Source: Streptomyces griseiscabiei (GTDB taxonomy: Bacteria > Actinomycetota > Actinomycetes > Streptomycetales > Streptomycetaceae). Taken from it: a stretch of 64,000 bases of DNA. The position numbers and the translations under genes are program-made. The notes under the pieces were generated by a model. The model was not told the DNA's origin. It ran no database searches and saw only the letters and a list, made by a program, of their open reading frames with translations. Location: positions 434,001 to 498,000 of the forward strand of contig NZ_JAGJBZ010000004.1 in the NCBI RefSeq assembly GCF_020010925.1, given 5' to 3'. This document shows positions 42,377 through 50,984 of this stretch, in pieces (the stretch's first letter is position 1; every line of letters starts with the position of its first letter).

Positions 42377-43765
42377 TCAGGCCACGCGGGCGCGGGGGGC
42401 GCCGCCGTGGCGGGCGGAGGAGAGGAGGCCGCGGACCGTGGTGAGCCAGCCGGCGGCGACGATCGCGGCGGCCACGGCCATGCCGAGGGTGCCGTTGAGG
42501 GGGAGGGCGATACCGACGGCGCCGCCGACGACCCAGGACATCTGGAGCAGGGTCTCGGAGCGGGCGAACGCGGAGGTCCGGACGAGTTCGGGGACGTCCC
42601 GCTGGATCAGGGCGTCCAGGGACAGCTTCGACAGGGCCTGCGAGAAGCCGGCGACCGCGGCGAGGAAGGCGACGAAGAACCAGCCGAAGAACAGGGCCGC
42701 CGTGATCGCCACCCCGAGTTCGACGCCGACGACGGTCACGATGATCAGCTCCGGCGAGCGCTGTTTGGCCCACGCCCCCACGGCCGTGCCCAGCGCGTTC
42801 CCCACCCCGGCGGCGACGGCCACCATGCCCAGGGAGACGGCCGCGCTCTGCCCCTGCAGCGGATGGATACGCAGCAGGAACGCCAGATAGAAGATCAGGA
42901 AGCCGGAGAGCCCGCGCAGGGCGGCGTTCGCGGCGAGCGCGTGCGTGACCGCCGGGCCGACCGTCCGCAGACCCGGCCGCTTGAGGGTGCTGCTGCGGTG
43001 CGGGCCGTGCAGATGCTCGGGGTCCGCCGCGAGCAGCGCCCGGTCCTCGCCCTTCGCCGAGTCCACCTTCGCGGGGAGCGTGAAGGACAGGACGGTACCC
43101 GCGACGAAGATCACGAAGGCGCCGTAGAGCGGCCAGCGCGGGCCGAGCGCCTGGAGTCCGGCGCCGATGGGCGCGGCGACGCCGGTGGCGAGCAGTCCGC
43201 AGAGGGTGACCCGGGAGTTGGCCTTCACCAGGGAGAACCGGGGCGGCAGCAGCCGGGGGACGACCGCGCTGCGGACCACCCCGTACGCCTTCGACGCGAC
43301 CAGGACGCCCAGGGCGGCCGGGTACAGCTCGATGCCGCCGCTCTCCACGGCGCCGACGAGGATCAGCGCGAGGAACGCCCTGGCCAGCATCGCGCCGGCC
43401 ATCGCGGCGCGGCGGCCGTGCGGGAGCCGGTCCAGGAGGGGGCCGACGACGGGGGCGAGGAGGGCGAAGGGGGCGAGGGTGATCGCGAGGTAGAGGGCGA
43501 CGCGGCCGCGGGCCTCGTCGGTGGGGACGGAGAAGAAGACGGTGGAGGCGAGGGAGACGGTGATCATCACGTCGCCGGCGCCGTTCACTCCGTGCAGTTC
43601 GATGAGTTTGCCGAGGCCGGACTCGCCGGCGCCGTGGGCGTGTGTGGCCCTGCGGATGCCGCGGGCGGGGCCGGTGACCGGGAGGTGCAGGGCGCGGCCC
43701 ATCGAGCGGACCGCGCCGGTCACCCGGCCCGCTCCGCGCGCTCCGCTCCGCTCGGCGCCGGTCAC
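42377..43765 (-). CDS. MFS transporter
   Basis: 462 residues if the GTG at 43765 is used. Twelve helices begin near residue 50 (GDVMITVSLASTVFFSVPTD). LLDRLPHGRRAAM is the loop 2-3 motif and LCGLLATGVAAPIGAG a later helix. A hydrophilic 45-residue N-terminus precedes helix 1; ATG 43702 is a shorter start, and neither has a strong ribosome site. The substrate cannot be inferred. It lies upstream of the DUF2771 and mqn genes on the same strand, separated by 85 bp. Confidence 0.85.
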   Translation of the reverse strand: MTGAERSGARGAGRVTGAVRSMGRALHLPVTGPARGIRRATHAHGAGESGLGKLIELHGVNGAGDVMITVSLASTVFFSVPTDEARGRVALYLAITLAPFALLAPVVGPLLDRLPHGRRAAMAGAMLARAFLALILVGAVESGGIELYPAALGVLVASKAYGVVRSAVVPRLLPPRFSLVKANSRVTLCGLLATGVAAPIGAGLQALGPRWPLYGAFVIFVAGTVLSFTLPAKVDSAKGEDRALLAADPEHLHGPHRSSTLKRPGLRTVGPAVTHALAANAALRGLSGFLIFYLAFLLRIHPLQGQSAAVSLGMVAVAAGVGNALGTAVGAWAKQRSPELIIVTVVGVELGVAITAALFFGWFFVAFLAAVAGFSQALSKLSLDALIQRDVPELVRTSAFARSETLLQMSWVVGGAVGIALPLNGTLGMAVAAAIVAAGWLTTVRGLLSSARHGGAPRARVA

Positions 43766-43845
43766 TCCGTCATAGTGCCCCGAGAACGGCGGGCGTAGTG
43801 CGTTTGCCGCGCGGATGGCTGTGGGGGAGGGTGCCTAGGGGGGTG

Positions 43846-44029
43846 GGGGGTGCGGTTTCGTCGGCGGGTGCGGGTCCGGTGGGGGCTGGTCGCGCAGTTC
43901 CCCGCGCCCCTAAAAGACACAGGCCCTGCGGGCCTGAAAAGCACGGGGCGCAGCCCTGCTTTTCAGGGGCGCGGGGAACTGCGCGAGAAGCCCCACCGGA
44001 CCCGCACCCGCCGACGAAACCGCACCCCC
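43846..44029. repeat. Streptomyces long inverted repeat, copy 3 (longest)
   Basis: Arms of about 64 bp (43846-43910, 43966-44029) pair with a few mismatches and include GTGCGGTTTCGTCGGCGGG outside the common GCGCAGTTCCCCGCGCCCC part. The inner 55 bp hold the AAAGCACGGGGCGCAGCC hairpin. It lies between the divergent MFS and DUF3027 genes, so a pure terminator role does not fit. The remaining DUF3027 upstream region up to 44311 holds no other gene I can support. Confidence 0.9.
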
Positions 44030-44311
44030 GAGCTGACAGGAGCCCCGTTCAAGCCAACCCCCGCTCAACCCCAGCGGAGCGGAACCGTACGTCGGTGTGG
44101 GCGTGGAGCCCGGGAGAAGGTAGCGTGCATAGCGCGCCTGCGGCGGTTGTTCTCGGCCGCGCGCCTCTCGTTCATCCCGCAGAATGGATGACATAGGTGC
44201 GCCCGAGTGCGATCGGGCGCGGACGTCGACGCGGCCCCCTGGTCCGCTCCGTCCGCACCCCCCGCCGAGGGAGGCGCACTCGTGAGACGGCGTAGGAGAG
44301 AAGCGATACCT

Positions 44312-45244
44312 GTGAGCGCAGCGACAACGCGAAGCCGCACCCCCGACCGTCTGTGCGCCGAGGCCGTCGACCTCGCCCGCTCCGCCGCAGAGGAGGCCGC
44401 CGCGCCAGGCGTGGTCGGCGAGCACGCGGGGCTCGTCTCCGAGGGCGACCGGGTCGTGACGCACTTCTTCGAATGCAAGGAGATGGGCTACCGGGGCTGG
44501 CGCTGGGCCGTCACCGTCGCCCGTGCCTCCCGCGCGAAGTTCGTGACGCTGGACGAGGTCGTGCTGCTGCCCGGCCCCGACGCGCTGCTCGCGCCGGAGT
44601 GGGTGCCGTGGAGCGAGCGGCTCCGGCCCGGTGACATGGGCCCCGGTGACCTGCTGCCCACGGACGCCGAGGACCTGCGGCTGGAGCCCGGGTACTCCGG
44701 CGAGGACGAGCCGCTGCCGAACTCCCCGGTCTCGCACGACATGGCCGAGCTAGTGGAGGCGGAGGACGCCGAGGTCACCGGTGGGGCGCCGGCGAACCTG
44801 CCGTTCGCGCCGACCCGTGGCTCGATCGCCTCGGTCGCCGAGGAACTGGGCATGCGGCGGGCCCGCGTCCTGTCCCGGTACGGGCTGCACACGGCCGCGG
44901 ACCGGTGGGAGGAGGGGTTCGGGGCGAAGACCGCGATGGCGCAGGCCGCGCCGGCGGCGTGTGTGAGCTGTGGATTCCTGGTGCCGATCGGTGGGTCTCT
45001 GGGGCAGGCCTTCGGGGTGTGCGCGAACGAGTTCGCCCCGGCGGACGGGCGGATGGTGGCCCTGACGTACGGGTGCGGTGGGCACTCCGAGGCGGCGGTC
45101 ATGCCCGCCCCGCCGCGGCCGGCCCCGCCCCGGCTCGACGAGACCCGGGTGGACCCCTTCCCGCTGCGGCCGTCGCCCGATTCCGGGTCGGTGTCGGTGG
45201 GGTCGGAGGAGACCGAGTCCGAGGCGGATCTGGGGCATTCGTAG
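44312..45244 (+). CDS. DUF3027 protein
   Basis: 310 residues from the GTG at 44312. RTPDRLCAEAVDLARSAAEE, HFFECKEMGYRGWRWAVTVA and PEWVPWSERLRPGDMGPGDL are DUF3027 blocks, and ACVSCGFLVPIGGSLGQAFG is a cysteine motif near residue 220. Earlier in-frame GTGs (44282, 44207) extend a low-complexity N-terminus and cannot be excluded. The family is conserved in actinobacteria without a known function. It is followed by another long inverted repeat. Confidence 0.9.
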   Translation: MSAATTRSRTPDRLCAEAVDLARSAAEEAAAPGVVGEHAGLVSEGDRVVTHFFECKEMGYRGWRWAVTVARASRAKFVTLDEVVLLPGPDALLAPEWVPWSERLRPGDMGPGDLLPTDAEDLRLEPGYSGEDEPLPNSPVSHDMAELVEAEDAEVTGGAPANLPFAPTRGSIASVAEELGMRRARVLSRYGLHTAADRWEEGFGAKTAMAQAAPAACVSCGFLVPIGGSLGQAFGVCANEFAPADGRMVALTYGCGGHSEAAVMPAPPRPAPPRLDETRVDPFPLRPSPDSGSVSVGSEETESEADLGHS

Positions 45245-45277
45245 GGCGCCTCATAGCTCGGGGGTGTGGGTTTCGTC

Positions 45278-45432
45278 GGCGGGTGCGGGTGCGTGGGGGC
45301 TTCTCGCGCAGTTCCCCGCGCCCCTGAGAAGCAGGGGCTGCGCCCCGTGCTTTTCCCCCGAAAGGGCCGCAGGCCTCTTTCAGGGGCGCGGGGAACTGCG
45401 CGACCAGCCCCCACCCACCCGCACCCGCCGAC
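45278..45432. repeat. Streptomyces long inverted repeat, copy 4
   Basis: Arms 45278-45327 and 45380-45432 include GGCGGGTGCGGGTGCGTGGG and the common GCGCAGTTCCCCGCGCCCC segment. The centre contains GAAGCAGGGGCTGCGCCCCG and GAAAGGGCCGCAGGCCTCTTTC. It lies between DUF3027 and the sacsin-like gene, both on the plus strand. Confidence 0.9.
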
Positions 45433-45526
45433 ATACCGGCTACCCCCCACCCCCTTGGGCGGACGGCTTAGCCAGCGCAGCGACGCGGTACCTTCGTGGC
45501 CACCAGGCGACAGGGAAGAGTGAACC

Positions 45527-48500
45527 GTGAGCGTGAGCAAGTTCGTGCGGCCGGCGGCCGAGGGCGCGGACCCGTTCGGGACGGCTCGGCTGCGGCGGGG
45601 CGTGCTCGACGCCTGGGCCACCAGCCCGGCCCGGTTCCGTGAGGACGCCAACGCCGAGGAGGACCTCGTCCTCGGCGGCTACCGCGACCGGCTCGTCGTG
45701 GAGCTGGCGCAGAACGCCGCCGACGCGGCGGCCCGTGCCAAGGTTCCGGGGCGGCTGCGGCTGACCCTGCGCGACGGCGTCCTCGTCGCCGCCAACACCG
45801 GCGCCCCGCTGGACGCGGGCGGTGTCGAGTCGCTGTCCACGCTCCGCGCGTCCGCGAAGCGGGAACCCGTCAGCGGCGCCGACGGTGCCGTCGGCGCCGT
45901 GGGCCGGTTCGGTGTCGGCTTCGCCGCCGTGCTCGCCGTCACCGACGAGCCCGCCGTGGTCGGGCGGCACGGCGGTATCCGCTGGTCGCTCGCCGAGGCC
46001 CGGCTGCTCGCCGCCGACACCGCCCGGCACAGCCCCGGCCTGGGGGACGAGATCCGCCGCCGGGACGGCCATGTGCCGCTGCTGCGGCTGCCGTTCGCCG
46101 CCGAGGGGTCCGCTCCGGAGTCGTACGACACCGTCGTCATCCTGCCGCTGCGCGACGCGGCCGCCGCCGATCTCGCCGAGCGGCTGCTGCACGCGGTCGA
46201 CGACGCGCTGCTGCTCGCCCTGCCCGGCCTCGACGAGGTCGTCATCGAGATCGGCACCGATGACGTCCGGACCGTGCGCCGCAGTGTGGAGGGCGCGCAC
46301 GTCGTCGTCGAGGACTCGCGGGACGGGGTCACACGCTGGCGCACCGCCGCCGAGCACGGGCCGATCGAGGCCGCGCTGCTCGCCGACCGGCCCGTCGAGG
46401 AGCGGCTGCGCCCGTACTGGTCCGTCACCTGGGCCGTACCGACCGGGCCCGACGGCGCGCCGGTCCGGCCGCGCACCAGCCCCGTGGTGCACGCGCCCAC
46501 ACCCAGCGACGAGGCGCTCGGTGTGCCCGCGCTGCTCATCGCCTCGTTCCCGCTGGACACCACCCGGCGGCACGCCGCCCCCGGCCCGCTCACCGACTTC
46601 CTGGTGCAGCGCGCGGCGGACGCGTACGCCGGGCTGCTCGCCGCCTGGGAGCCGGTGGGCGAGGGGATCATCGACCTCGTGCCCGGTCCGCTGGGCAAGG
46701 GGGAGCTGGACGGTGCGCTGCGCCAGGCGATCCTGGAGCGGCTGCCGCGTACCGCCTTCCTGCCGCGCGCGGTGACCCCCGAACCCGACGACGAGCCGGA
46801 CGAGCTGTCCGAGATGTCCGAGGCCCTCCGGCCCCGGGACGCCGAGGTCGTCGAGGGCGCCGGAGCGGAGACCGTACGGGTCCTCGCCGATGTGCTCCCC
46901 AGCCTGCTGCCCGCCGGGCTCGAACGGCGCGCGGAACTGCGCACGCTGGGTGTCGCGCGCCTGCCGCTGGGCGACGCGATCGACCGGCTCGCGGGCCTGG
47001 AGAAGGCTCCCGACTGGTGGCGGCGGCTCTACGACAGCCTCGCCGGCGTCGACCCGGACCGGCTCTCCGGCCTTCCCGTCCCGCTCGCGGACGGGCGCAC
47101 GACCATCGGCCCCCGGCAGGTGCTGCTCCCCACCCCCGACGGCCCGCGGACGGCCCCCGAGACCCGAGGGTCCGTGCCGGAAGTGGCGCCTGCCGGGCGA
47201 CGCCTGGCACGCACTCTCGACGCACCGGGCGAAAGCCCAAGTACATCCAGTACGAGGGTTTCCGCCCGGCACGCCGAGAGCACGCACCAGACGCCGCCCG
47301 GCCTGCCCTACGGGCAGACGACGCCACTTCCGGCACGGACCCTCGCCCGGCTGGGGCTGAAGGTCGCGCACCCGGACGCCGCGCACCCGCTCCTGGAGAA
47401 GCTGGGCGCCCTGCCCGCGACCCCGCGCGCCGTGCTCACCACCCCGCAGGTGCGGGCCGCGGTGGCCGCCTCCCTGGACGACGACGGCGGGGTGTGGGAC
47501 GAGGAGGACGGGCGCCCGGACGCCGACGAACTGGCCGATCTGGTCCTCGCGCTGGTCCGCGACGCGGCCCTCGACCCCGGTGACGAGCCCTGGCTCGGCG
47601 CCCTCGCCCTGGCCGACGAGGACGGCGAACTGGCGCCCGCCGGTGAACTCGTCCTCCCCGGCAGCCCCTTCGCCCGTGTCATGCGCGAGGACGAACTCGC
47701 CTTCGTGGACGCCGAACTGGCCGACCGCTGGGGCGAACAGCCGCTGGCCGCCTGCGGTGTCCTGGCGAACTTCGCCCTCGTCCGCGCCACCGACGTGGTC
47801 CTCGACCCCGACGAACTGGAGCCGCGCGACGGGGACTTCGCCGAACCCGACGACGCCGGGCTGCTGGACGCGGTGGACGTGTGGTCCGAGGACATCCTCG
47901 ACCGGTTCCCGGACAGCCCGGTGCCGCCCGTCGCGACCGAGATCGTGGCCGTGCGCGACCTGGACCTCGTCGACGAGGACCGCTGGCCGGAGGCGCTCGC
48001 GCTGCTCGCGAAGCCGCCGCTGCGCGACGCCCTCGTACAGCCGGTGCGTGTCCTGCTCCCGGACGGCACGCACGAGGTCGTCCGCCCCTACACCGCCTGG
48101 TGGCTGCGCGGGCACCCCGTCCTCGACGGCCGCCGCCCGGCGGGCCTCCTCGCGGCCGGCGGCGACCCGCTGCTGCGCGGCCTGTACGACGAGGCCGACG
48201 CCACCGGCTTCGACGACGAGCAGGTCCTGCGGGCCCTCGGCGTCCGTACCTCGGTGGCCGCGCTGCTCGACGAGCCGGGCGGTGCCGCCGAACTGCTGGA
48301 CCGGCTGGCCGACCCGGACCTGCCGGTGGGCACCGCGCAACTGCACGGGCTGTACGGGGCGTTGGCCGACCTCGACCCCGAACAGGTCACTCTTCCGGAT
48401 GAGTTGCGGGCGGTGGTCGACGGTGAGGTCACCGTCGTGGACGCGGCCGACGCCGTGGTCGTCGACTCGCCCGACCTGCTGCCGTTCACCTCGGGGGTGC

Positions 48501-48871
48501 CGCTGCTCCCCGTACGGCCGTCCCGGGCCGCGGAGTTGGCCGAACTGTTCCAGGTGCGGCGGCTGAGCGAGTCGGTGACGGGCGAGGTGGACTCCGAGGG
48601 CACGGAGCACGCCGTACCGGAGCCGGTGCGCGTCCTGCTGGGCCCGGCGACCCCCGCGTCGTACGTCGAGCACGAGGAACTGGTCGTCGACGGCGTCGAG
48701 CTGGACTGGCGCCGTACCCGGGACGGTGTGGTGCACGCCGCCACCCTGGAGGGCGTCGCGGCCGGCCTCGCCTGGGCCGCGGGCCAGTGGCCCCGCCGCT
48801 TCGAGGTCGCCGCTCTGCTCGAAGACCCCTCCAGGACACCGGAGTTGGCCCGGGACCGCTGGTTCGACTGA
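45527..48871 (+). CDS. sacsin-like ATP-binding protein with an in-frame repeat-element insertion
   Basis: 1114 residues. The GHKL/Hsp90-type ATP fold occupies about 35-215: VVELAQNAADAAARAK (Asn63, Asp66) is the N-box, LVAANTGAPLDAGGVESLST and GAVGRFGVGFAAVLAVTDEP are G1/G2-like boxes. This is the 'sacsin N-terminal ATP-binding-like' group. Residues about 547-606 come from a 181-bp palindromic element that leaves the frame open; coding-like sequence resumes with LGLKVAHPDAAHPLLEKLG. Function is unknown, possibly chaperone-like. GTG start; it follows the genus repeat. Confidence 0.88.
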   Translation: MSVSKFVRPAAEGADPFGTARLRRGVLDAWATSPARFREDANAEEDLVLGGYRDRLVVELAQNAADAAARAKVPGRLRLTLRDGVLVAANTGAPLDAGGVESLSTLRASAKREPVSGADGAVGAVGRFGVGFAAVLAVTDEPAVVGRHGGIRWSLAEARLLAADTARHSPGLGDEIRRRDGHVPLLRLPFAAEGSAPESYDTVVILPLRDAAAADLAERLLHAVDDALLLALPGLDEVVIEIGTDDVRTVRRSVEGAHVVVEDSRDGVTRWRTAAEHGPIEAALLADRPVEERLRPYWSVTWAVPTGPDGAPVRPRTSPVVHAPTPSDEALGVPALLIASFPLDTTRRHAAPGPLTDFLVQRAADAYAGLLAAWEPVGEGIIDLVPGPLGKGELDGALRQAILERLPRTAFLPRAVTPEPDDEPDELSEMSEALRPRDAEVVEGAGAETVRVLADVLPSLLPAGLERRAELRTLGVARLPLGDAIDRLAGLEKAPDWWRRLYDSLAGVDPDRLSGLPVPLADGRTTIGPRQVLLPTPDGPRTAPETRGSVPEVAPAGRRLARTLDAPGESPSTSSTRVSARHAESTHQTPPGLPYGQTTPLPARTLARLGLKVAHPDAAHPLLEKLGALPATPRAVLTTPQVRAAVAASLDDDGGVWDEEDGRPDADELADLVLALVRDAALDPGDEPWLGALALADEDGELAPAGELVLPGSPFARVMREDELAFVDAELADRWGEQPLAACGVLANFALVRATDVVLDPDELEPRDGDFAEPDDAGLLDAVDVWSEDILDRFPDSPVPPVATEIVAVRDLDLVDEDRWPEALALLAKPPLRDALVQPVRVLLPDGTHEVVRPYTAWWLRGHPVLDGRRPAGLLAAGGDPLLRGLYDEADATGFDDEQVLRALGVRTSVAALLDEPGGAAELLDRLADPDLPVGTAQLHGLYGALADLDPEQVTLPDELRAVVDGEVTVVDAADAVVVDSPDLLPFTSGVPLLPVRPSRAAELAELFQVRRLSESVTGEVDSEGTEHAVPEPVRVLLGPATPASYVEHEELVVDGVELDWRRTRDGVVHAATLEGVAAGLAWAAGQWPRRFEVAALLEDPSRTPELARDRWFD
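47165..47345. repeat. 181-bp palindromic element, copy B, inside a coding sequence
   Basis: The ends are perfect 24-bp inverted repeats (47165-47188 and 47322-47345) containing GTCCGTGCCGGAAGTGGCG. The core shares ordered blocks with the element at 7756-7934 (GCACGCACTCTC, CGCACCGGGC, TCCAGTAC, CCCGGCACGCCGAGAGCACG, GACGCCGC). The terminal arms of the two copies are unrelated. It adds about 60 codons to the sacsin-like gene. No target duplication is obvious. Confidence 0.9.
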
Positions 48872-48972
48872 CCCGGCCGGACCTTCGGCAAACCTCCGAG
48901 ATGTGATCTGCGCAACATTCGCAAAGCTTTTTCACAACTCGTACAACCATTCCCACGCGCCCCATGTCTGGT

Positions 48973-48996
48973 CTGGTGAGCCGTCCGGCTCACCAG
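48973..48996. promoter_or_regulatory. 24-bp near-perfect palindrome in a leader region
   Basis: CTGGTGAGCCG and CGGCTCACCAG are perfect 11-bp arms around TC. It ends 29 bp before the TTG start of the first secreted paralog, downstream of an AT-rich stretch likely to hold the promoter. It could be an operator or a 5' UTR hairpin. The two other paralogs lack it. Confidence 0.6.
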
Positions 48997-49025
48997 TTAC
49001 CAACGTGGGAAAAACGGGGAAAACA

Positions 49026-49814
49026 TTGCGCAAGCGTGCCATCGTGGGCGCCCTCACCGGTGCCCTGGCCCTGACCGCTTTCGTCGCGCCGGCCGCACAG
49101 GCCGCTCCGACCGCAGGGGACACGAAGATCTCCGACGTCGTGGTCAACGGCGGGAAGTCGGTCGTCGTGGGCTCCGGCAAGAAGACCTTCACGGTCTCCT
49201 TCAACGCCTCGGACGATTCGGGCATCGACCTCAAGCACGTCACCGTGGTCCTGTACCACGGCGCGACTCTGGAGACCTCCGACAGCGGCGCCGTCGCCAA
49301 TGGCAACGACGACTCCCTCGCCACCTGCAAGAAGGTGAACGCGACGACGGCGTCCTGCAAGGCGAGCTTCACTGTCGAGACGCAGAAGAACCTGATCAAC
49401 TCGGTCGCCGGCACCTGGAAGGTCTGGGCGCTCGCCGTGGCCAAGGACGCCGACTTCGTCAAGAAGGACCCGGCCAAGACCTTCAAGATCCAGCGCCAGA
49501 CGAAGCTCACCGGCGCCAACGCCTCTCCGGAGCCGGTCAAGAAGGGCAAGACCATCACGGTCACCAGCAAGCTGACCCGCGCCAACTGGGACACCGAGAA
49601 GTTCCCGGCGTACGGCGGCCAGTCGGTGAAGCTGCAGTTCAAGAAGGCGGGCACGTCCGTCTACAAGGACGTCAAGTCGGTCAAGTCGTCCTCCACGGGC
49701 GCCCTGAAGACCACGGTCAAGGCGTCCGCCGACGGTGCGTACCGCTACGTCTTCGCCGGCAGCTCGGGCACGGCGGCCGCGACCTCCGCGGCCGACGCCA
49801 TCGACGTGAAGTAA
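49026..49814 (+). CDS. secreted beta-rich repeat-family protein, paralog 1
   Basis: 262 residues with signal peptide (RKRAIVGALTGALALTAFVA, cleavage at AAQA-A). Two beta-sandwich-like halves follow; the second begins NASPEPVKKGKTITVTSKLT and ends AADAIDVK, and is nearly the same in paralog 2. The TTG start has GGGGAAAA 4 nt upstream. Two cysteines (ATCKK, ASCKA) sit in the first half. Such proteins are annotated as calcium-binding or hypothetical in Streptomyces; no motif confirms calcium. Likely extracellular. Confidence 0.88.
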   Translation: MRKRAIVGALTGALALTAFVAPAAQAAPTAGDTKISDVVVNGGKSVVVGSGKKTFTVSFNASDDSGIDLKHVTVVLYHGATLETSDSGAVANGNDDSLATCKKVNATTASCKASFTVETQKNLINSVAGTWKVWALAVAKDADFVKKDPAKTFKIQRQTKLTGANASPEPVKKGKTITVTSKLTRANWDTEKFPAYGGQSVKLQFKKAGTSVYKDVKSVKSSSTGALKTTVKASADGAYRYVFAGSSGTAAATSAADAIDVK

Positions 49815-49949
49815 GGCGGCCCAGCCGCTGGGGGGCGCGCCGGGCGCACCGGGGTGCCCCCACCCGCAGAGCCCGCGGGTCGACCGACCCGCGATCACCC
49901 GGCCCACGTGAGGACGACCGTCGGGCCCACTTCTCCACCGGGGGAATAC

Positions 49950-50789
49950 ATGCGTATGCGTGCCACTGTCATCGCCGTCTCCGGCGCCCTCGCCCTGTCC
50001 GCCTTCGCCGTTCCGGCCGCGCAGGCCGATGGGGCGCCGGTGCCCGGCAGCCTCGCGGCGGCCACCCCGTTCGGGGCCCTCGCGGACGAGGTCGTCGGCG
50101 ACACCGTCATCAAGAAGGTCACCGTCAACGGTGGCAAGGACATCGTCGTCGGCACCTCCAAGAAGAAGAGCGTCACCCTCTCGGTCACCGCGACCGACCC
50201 GTCGGGCATCGCGGACGGCTACGCGTTCCTGTGGAAGGGCAACGACATCGACTCCGGCGACGTCGTCGGCGCGATGGTCCCGGACGCCGAGTTCGGCACC
50301 TGCACCGCCGTCGACGCGACCACCTCGACCTGCAAGGTGACCGTCGTCGCCGACCCGAAGGACAACATCTACAGCAACATCCTGGCCGGCAAGTGGCACG
50401 TCTTCGCCGGTGCCCAGGCCAACGACGGCGACTACATCATCAAGGAGAAGCACTCCACGGCCGGCGTCAAGCGTGCCTCCGCGCTGACCGTCAACGCCTC
50501 TCCGGAGCCGGTCAAGAAGGGCAAGACCATCACGGTCACCGGCAAGCTGACGCGCGCCAACTGGGACACCCTCAAGTACGCGGGCTACACCAGCCAGTCG
50601 GTGAAGCTGCAGTTCAAGAAGAAGGGCACGTCCGTCTACAAGGACGTCAAGACGGTCAAGTCCGGCTCCGGCGGGGCGCTGAAGACCACCGTCAAGGCCG
50701 CCGCCGACGGTACGTTCCGCTACGTGTTCGCGGGCACCTCCACCACGCCGGCCGTGACCTCCGCGGGCGACGCCATCGACGTGAAGTAG
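49950..50789 (+). CDS. secreted beta-rich repeat-family protein, paralog 2
   Basis: 279 residues. Signal peptide MRMRATVIAVSGALALSAFA with cleavage near AQA-D. The C-terminal domain from NASPEPVKKGKTITVTGKLT to GDAIDVK is the closest match to paralog 1 (same TRANWDT, QSVKLQFKK and GTSVYKDVK blocks). The first half keeps the paired cysteines (GTCTA, STCKV) but differs elsewhere. The ATG has GGGGGAA 5 nt upstream. It is followed by a hairpin with a T-run. Confidence 0.88.
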   Translation: MRMRATVIAVSGALALSAFAVPAAQADGAPVPGSLAAATPFGALADEVVGDTVIKKVTVNGGKDIVVGTSKKKSVTLSVTATDPSGIADGYAFLWKGNDIDSGDVVGAMVPDAEFGTCTAVDATTSTCKVTVVADPKDNIYSNILAGKWHVFAGAQANDGDYIIKEKHSTAGVKRASALTVNASPEPVKKGKTITVTGKLTRANWDTLKYAGYTSQSVKLQFKKKGTSVYKDVKTVKSGSGGALKTTVKAAADGTFRYVFAGTSTTPAVTSAGDAIDVK

Positions 50790-50814
50790 ATCGCGGGCAG
50801 CGGTAGGTGAGACA

Positions 50815-50854
50815 GGGCGTCGGCTCCGGGGGTTCCCGGGGGCGGCGCCCTTTT
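50815..50854 (+). terminator. hairpin with T-run after paralog 2
   Basis: GGGCGTCG pairs imperfectly with CGGCGCCC around a GC-rich loop, followed by TTTT. It suggests that paralog 3 has its own promoter. Confidence 0.55.
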
Positions 50855-50984
50855 CGTCATGCGTAAGGCGGAAGTCGGACTTTCGTAAGAGGTGACTCAA
50901 GGGATCGAAGAGTATGAAGAACGCGTGTTCTGATCATCCGGGCCAAAAGGTCCCACGATCACTCTTTCTCCACTTGGGGAACGC

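Noticed and set aside
45440..48736. A 1098-codon open frame on the minus strand opposite the sacsin-like gene
   Set aside because: Composition is typical of an antisense shadow (Arg, Gly, His, Val), no domain is visible, and it runs across the genus repeat boundary into intergenic sequence.
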